A stretch of DNA of 64,000 bases. Origin: Yeosuana aromativorans. Lineage in GTDB: Bacteria; Bacteroidota; Bacteroidia; Flavobacteriales; Flavobacteriaceae. The position numbers and the translations under genes are program-made. The first letter of the stretch is position 1; the number at the start of each line of letters is the position of its first letter. The stretch covers positions 124,001 through 188,000 of the forward strand of contig NZ_BMNR01000006.1 in NCBI RefSeq assembly GCF_014646655.1, written 5' to 3'. Of this stretch, positions 63,616 through 64,000 are shown in pieces. The notes below the pieces were generated by a model. The model saw nothing but the letters and a program-made list of their open reading frames with translations. It was not told where the DNA came from and searched no databases.

Positions 63616-64000
63616 ATGAGCCAATTATTACATTACATTCATCACCATACCCAACTTCCAGAAGCTTCCATAAAGAACACGATTGAATTATTAAACGAAT
63701 CTTGTACCGTTCCCTTTATTTCACGTTACAGAAAAGAGCGCACAGGCAATCTCGATGAGGTTCAAATAGGGGATATTGTAAAGTTTAAAGAGCAGTTTGA
63801 AGCGTTGGAAAAACGCAAGATAACAATCTTAAAAGCATTGGAAGAACAAGCTGTTTTAACACCTGAATTAAAACAAAAAATTGAATCAGCTCAAGATATT
63901 ACAACGCTTGAGGATTTATATTTACCATTTAAAAAAAGTCGAAAAACCAAGGCGGAAACCGCTAGAAAAAACGGATTGGAACCTCTGGCTAAAATCATTA
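63616..64000 (+). CDS. tex: Tex-family RNA-binding transcription accessory protein, N-terminal part (cut by window edge)
   Basis: 128 residues are visible from the ATG at 63616 to the window end. The start SQLLHYIHHHTQLPEASIKN, then TVPFISRYRKERTGNLDEVQ and EDLYLPFKKSRKTKAETARK, match the N-terminal helical region of Tex, the bacterial relative of Spt6. The S1 RNA-binding domain would lie beyond the window. The upstream terminator shows it starts its own transcript. Confidence 0.93.
   Translation, partial: MSQLLHYIHHHTQLPEASIKNTIELLNESCTVPFISRYRKERTGNLDEVQIGDIVKFKEQFEALEKRKITILKALEEQAVLTPELKQKIESAQDITTLEDLYLPFKKSRKTKAETARKNGLEPLAKII

Noticed and set aside
1-64000. CRISPR arrays, insertion sequences, rRNA or tRNA genes
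   Set aside because: No regular repeat-spacer series, transposase, or folded tRNA-like segment was found in any gap; gaps are short.

Overview
This window looks like chromosomal core sequence from a member of the Flavobacteriaceae (Bacteroidota). Signs are low G+C content, a GldH gliding lipoprotein, a RicT-family protein next to gldH and a class A PBP, an HU-CCDC81/SPOR protein, many short lipoproteins, and -7 boxes of the Bacteroidota type (TAnnTTTG). No rRNA, tRNA, insertion sequence, prophage or CRISPR array was seen. Species and genus cannot be fixed from the sequence alone.

Layout. 1-1.4 kb: end of an ATP synthase operon (atpA 3' end, atpG). 1.4-8.5 kb: a lipoprotein, then a same-strand run of flippase, dut, sugar nucleotidyltransferase, TPR protein, DUF4292-type lipoprotein and an EnvC-like protein (cell-envelope assembly). 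8.5-13.3 kb: thioesterase, SPOR protein, dprA, trpS and a PlsC acyltransferase. 13.3-15.9 kb: a lipoprotein - ECF sigma factor - membrane-anchored barrel protein operon. 15.9-21.5 kb: recA, a short orphan transcription unit, then trhO / U32 protein / ferredoxin (tRNA wobble uridine hydroxylation), then ricT-gldH-pbp1A to 23.9 kb. 23.9-34.6 kb: mostly minus-strand metabolic and transport genes (acetoacetyl-CoA synthetase, dual-ATPase ABC protein, exonuclease, penicillin acylase, Ogt, CNNM transporter, serine hydrolase). 34.6-46.7 kb: a heme biosynthesis supercluster (hemB, hemF, hemE, a hemC-hemD fusion, hemA, an AraC regulator, hemH, hemJ) with nhaA, a GNAT and a MATE gene interspersed. Only hemL of the C5 pathway is missing here. 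46.9-51 kb: NtrY-like kinase, crotonase, glycine-zipper protein, radical SAM protein. 51-54.2 kb: two tandem secreted paralogues under closely similar promoters, a third copy of the same promoter and terminator with no gene between, and a divergent AraC gene. 54.2-64 kb: HD hydrolase, acyl-ACP desaturase with PlsC, lipoprotein, bacilliredoxin, TerB/DnaJ protein, S66 peptidase, metG, META lipoprotein, lipocalin-like lipoprotein, OmpA lipoprotein and the start of tex.

The most notable unlisted signal is a two-part motif, GCAACCT-N13-GCATCTA, found three times with exactly the same spacing. Two copies lie just upstream of lipoprotein genes, one of which heads the ECF sigma operon, so it looks like an autoregulated ECF promoter. 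The third copy sits between recA and trhO and drives about 105 nt ending in a strong terminator with no gene inside: either a small RNA or the scar of a deleted lipoprotein gene. A second promoter-terminator unit without a gene occurs near 51.1 kb beside the secreted paralogues. The trhO/U32/ferredoxin operon and the heme supercluster are the clearest functional modules.
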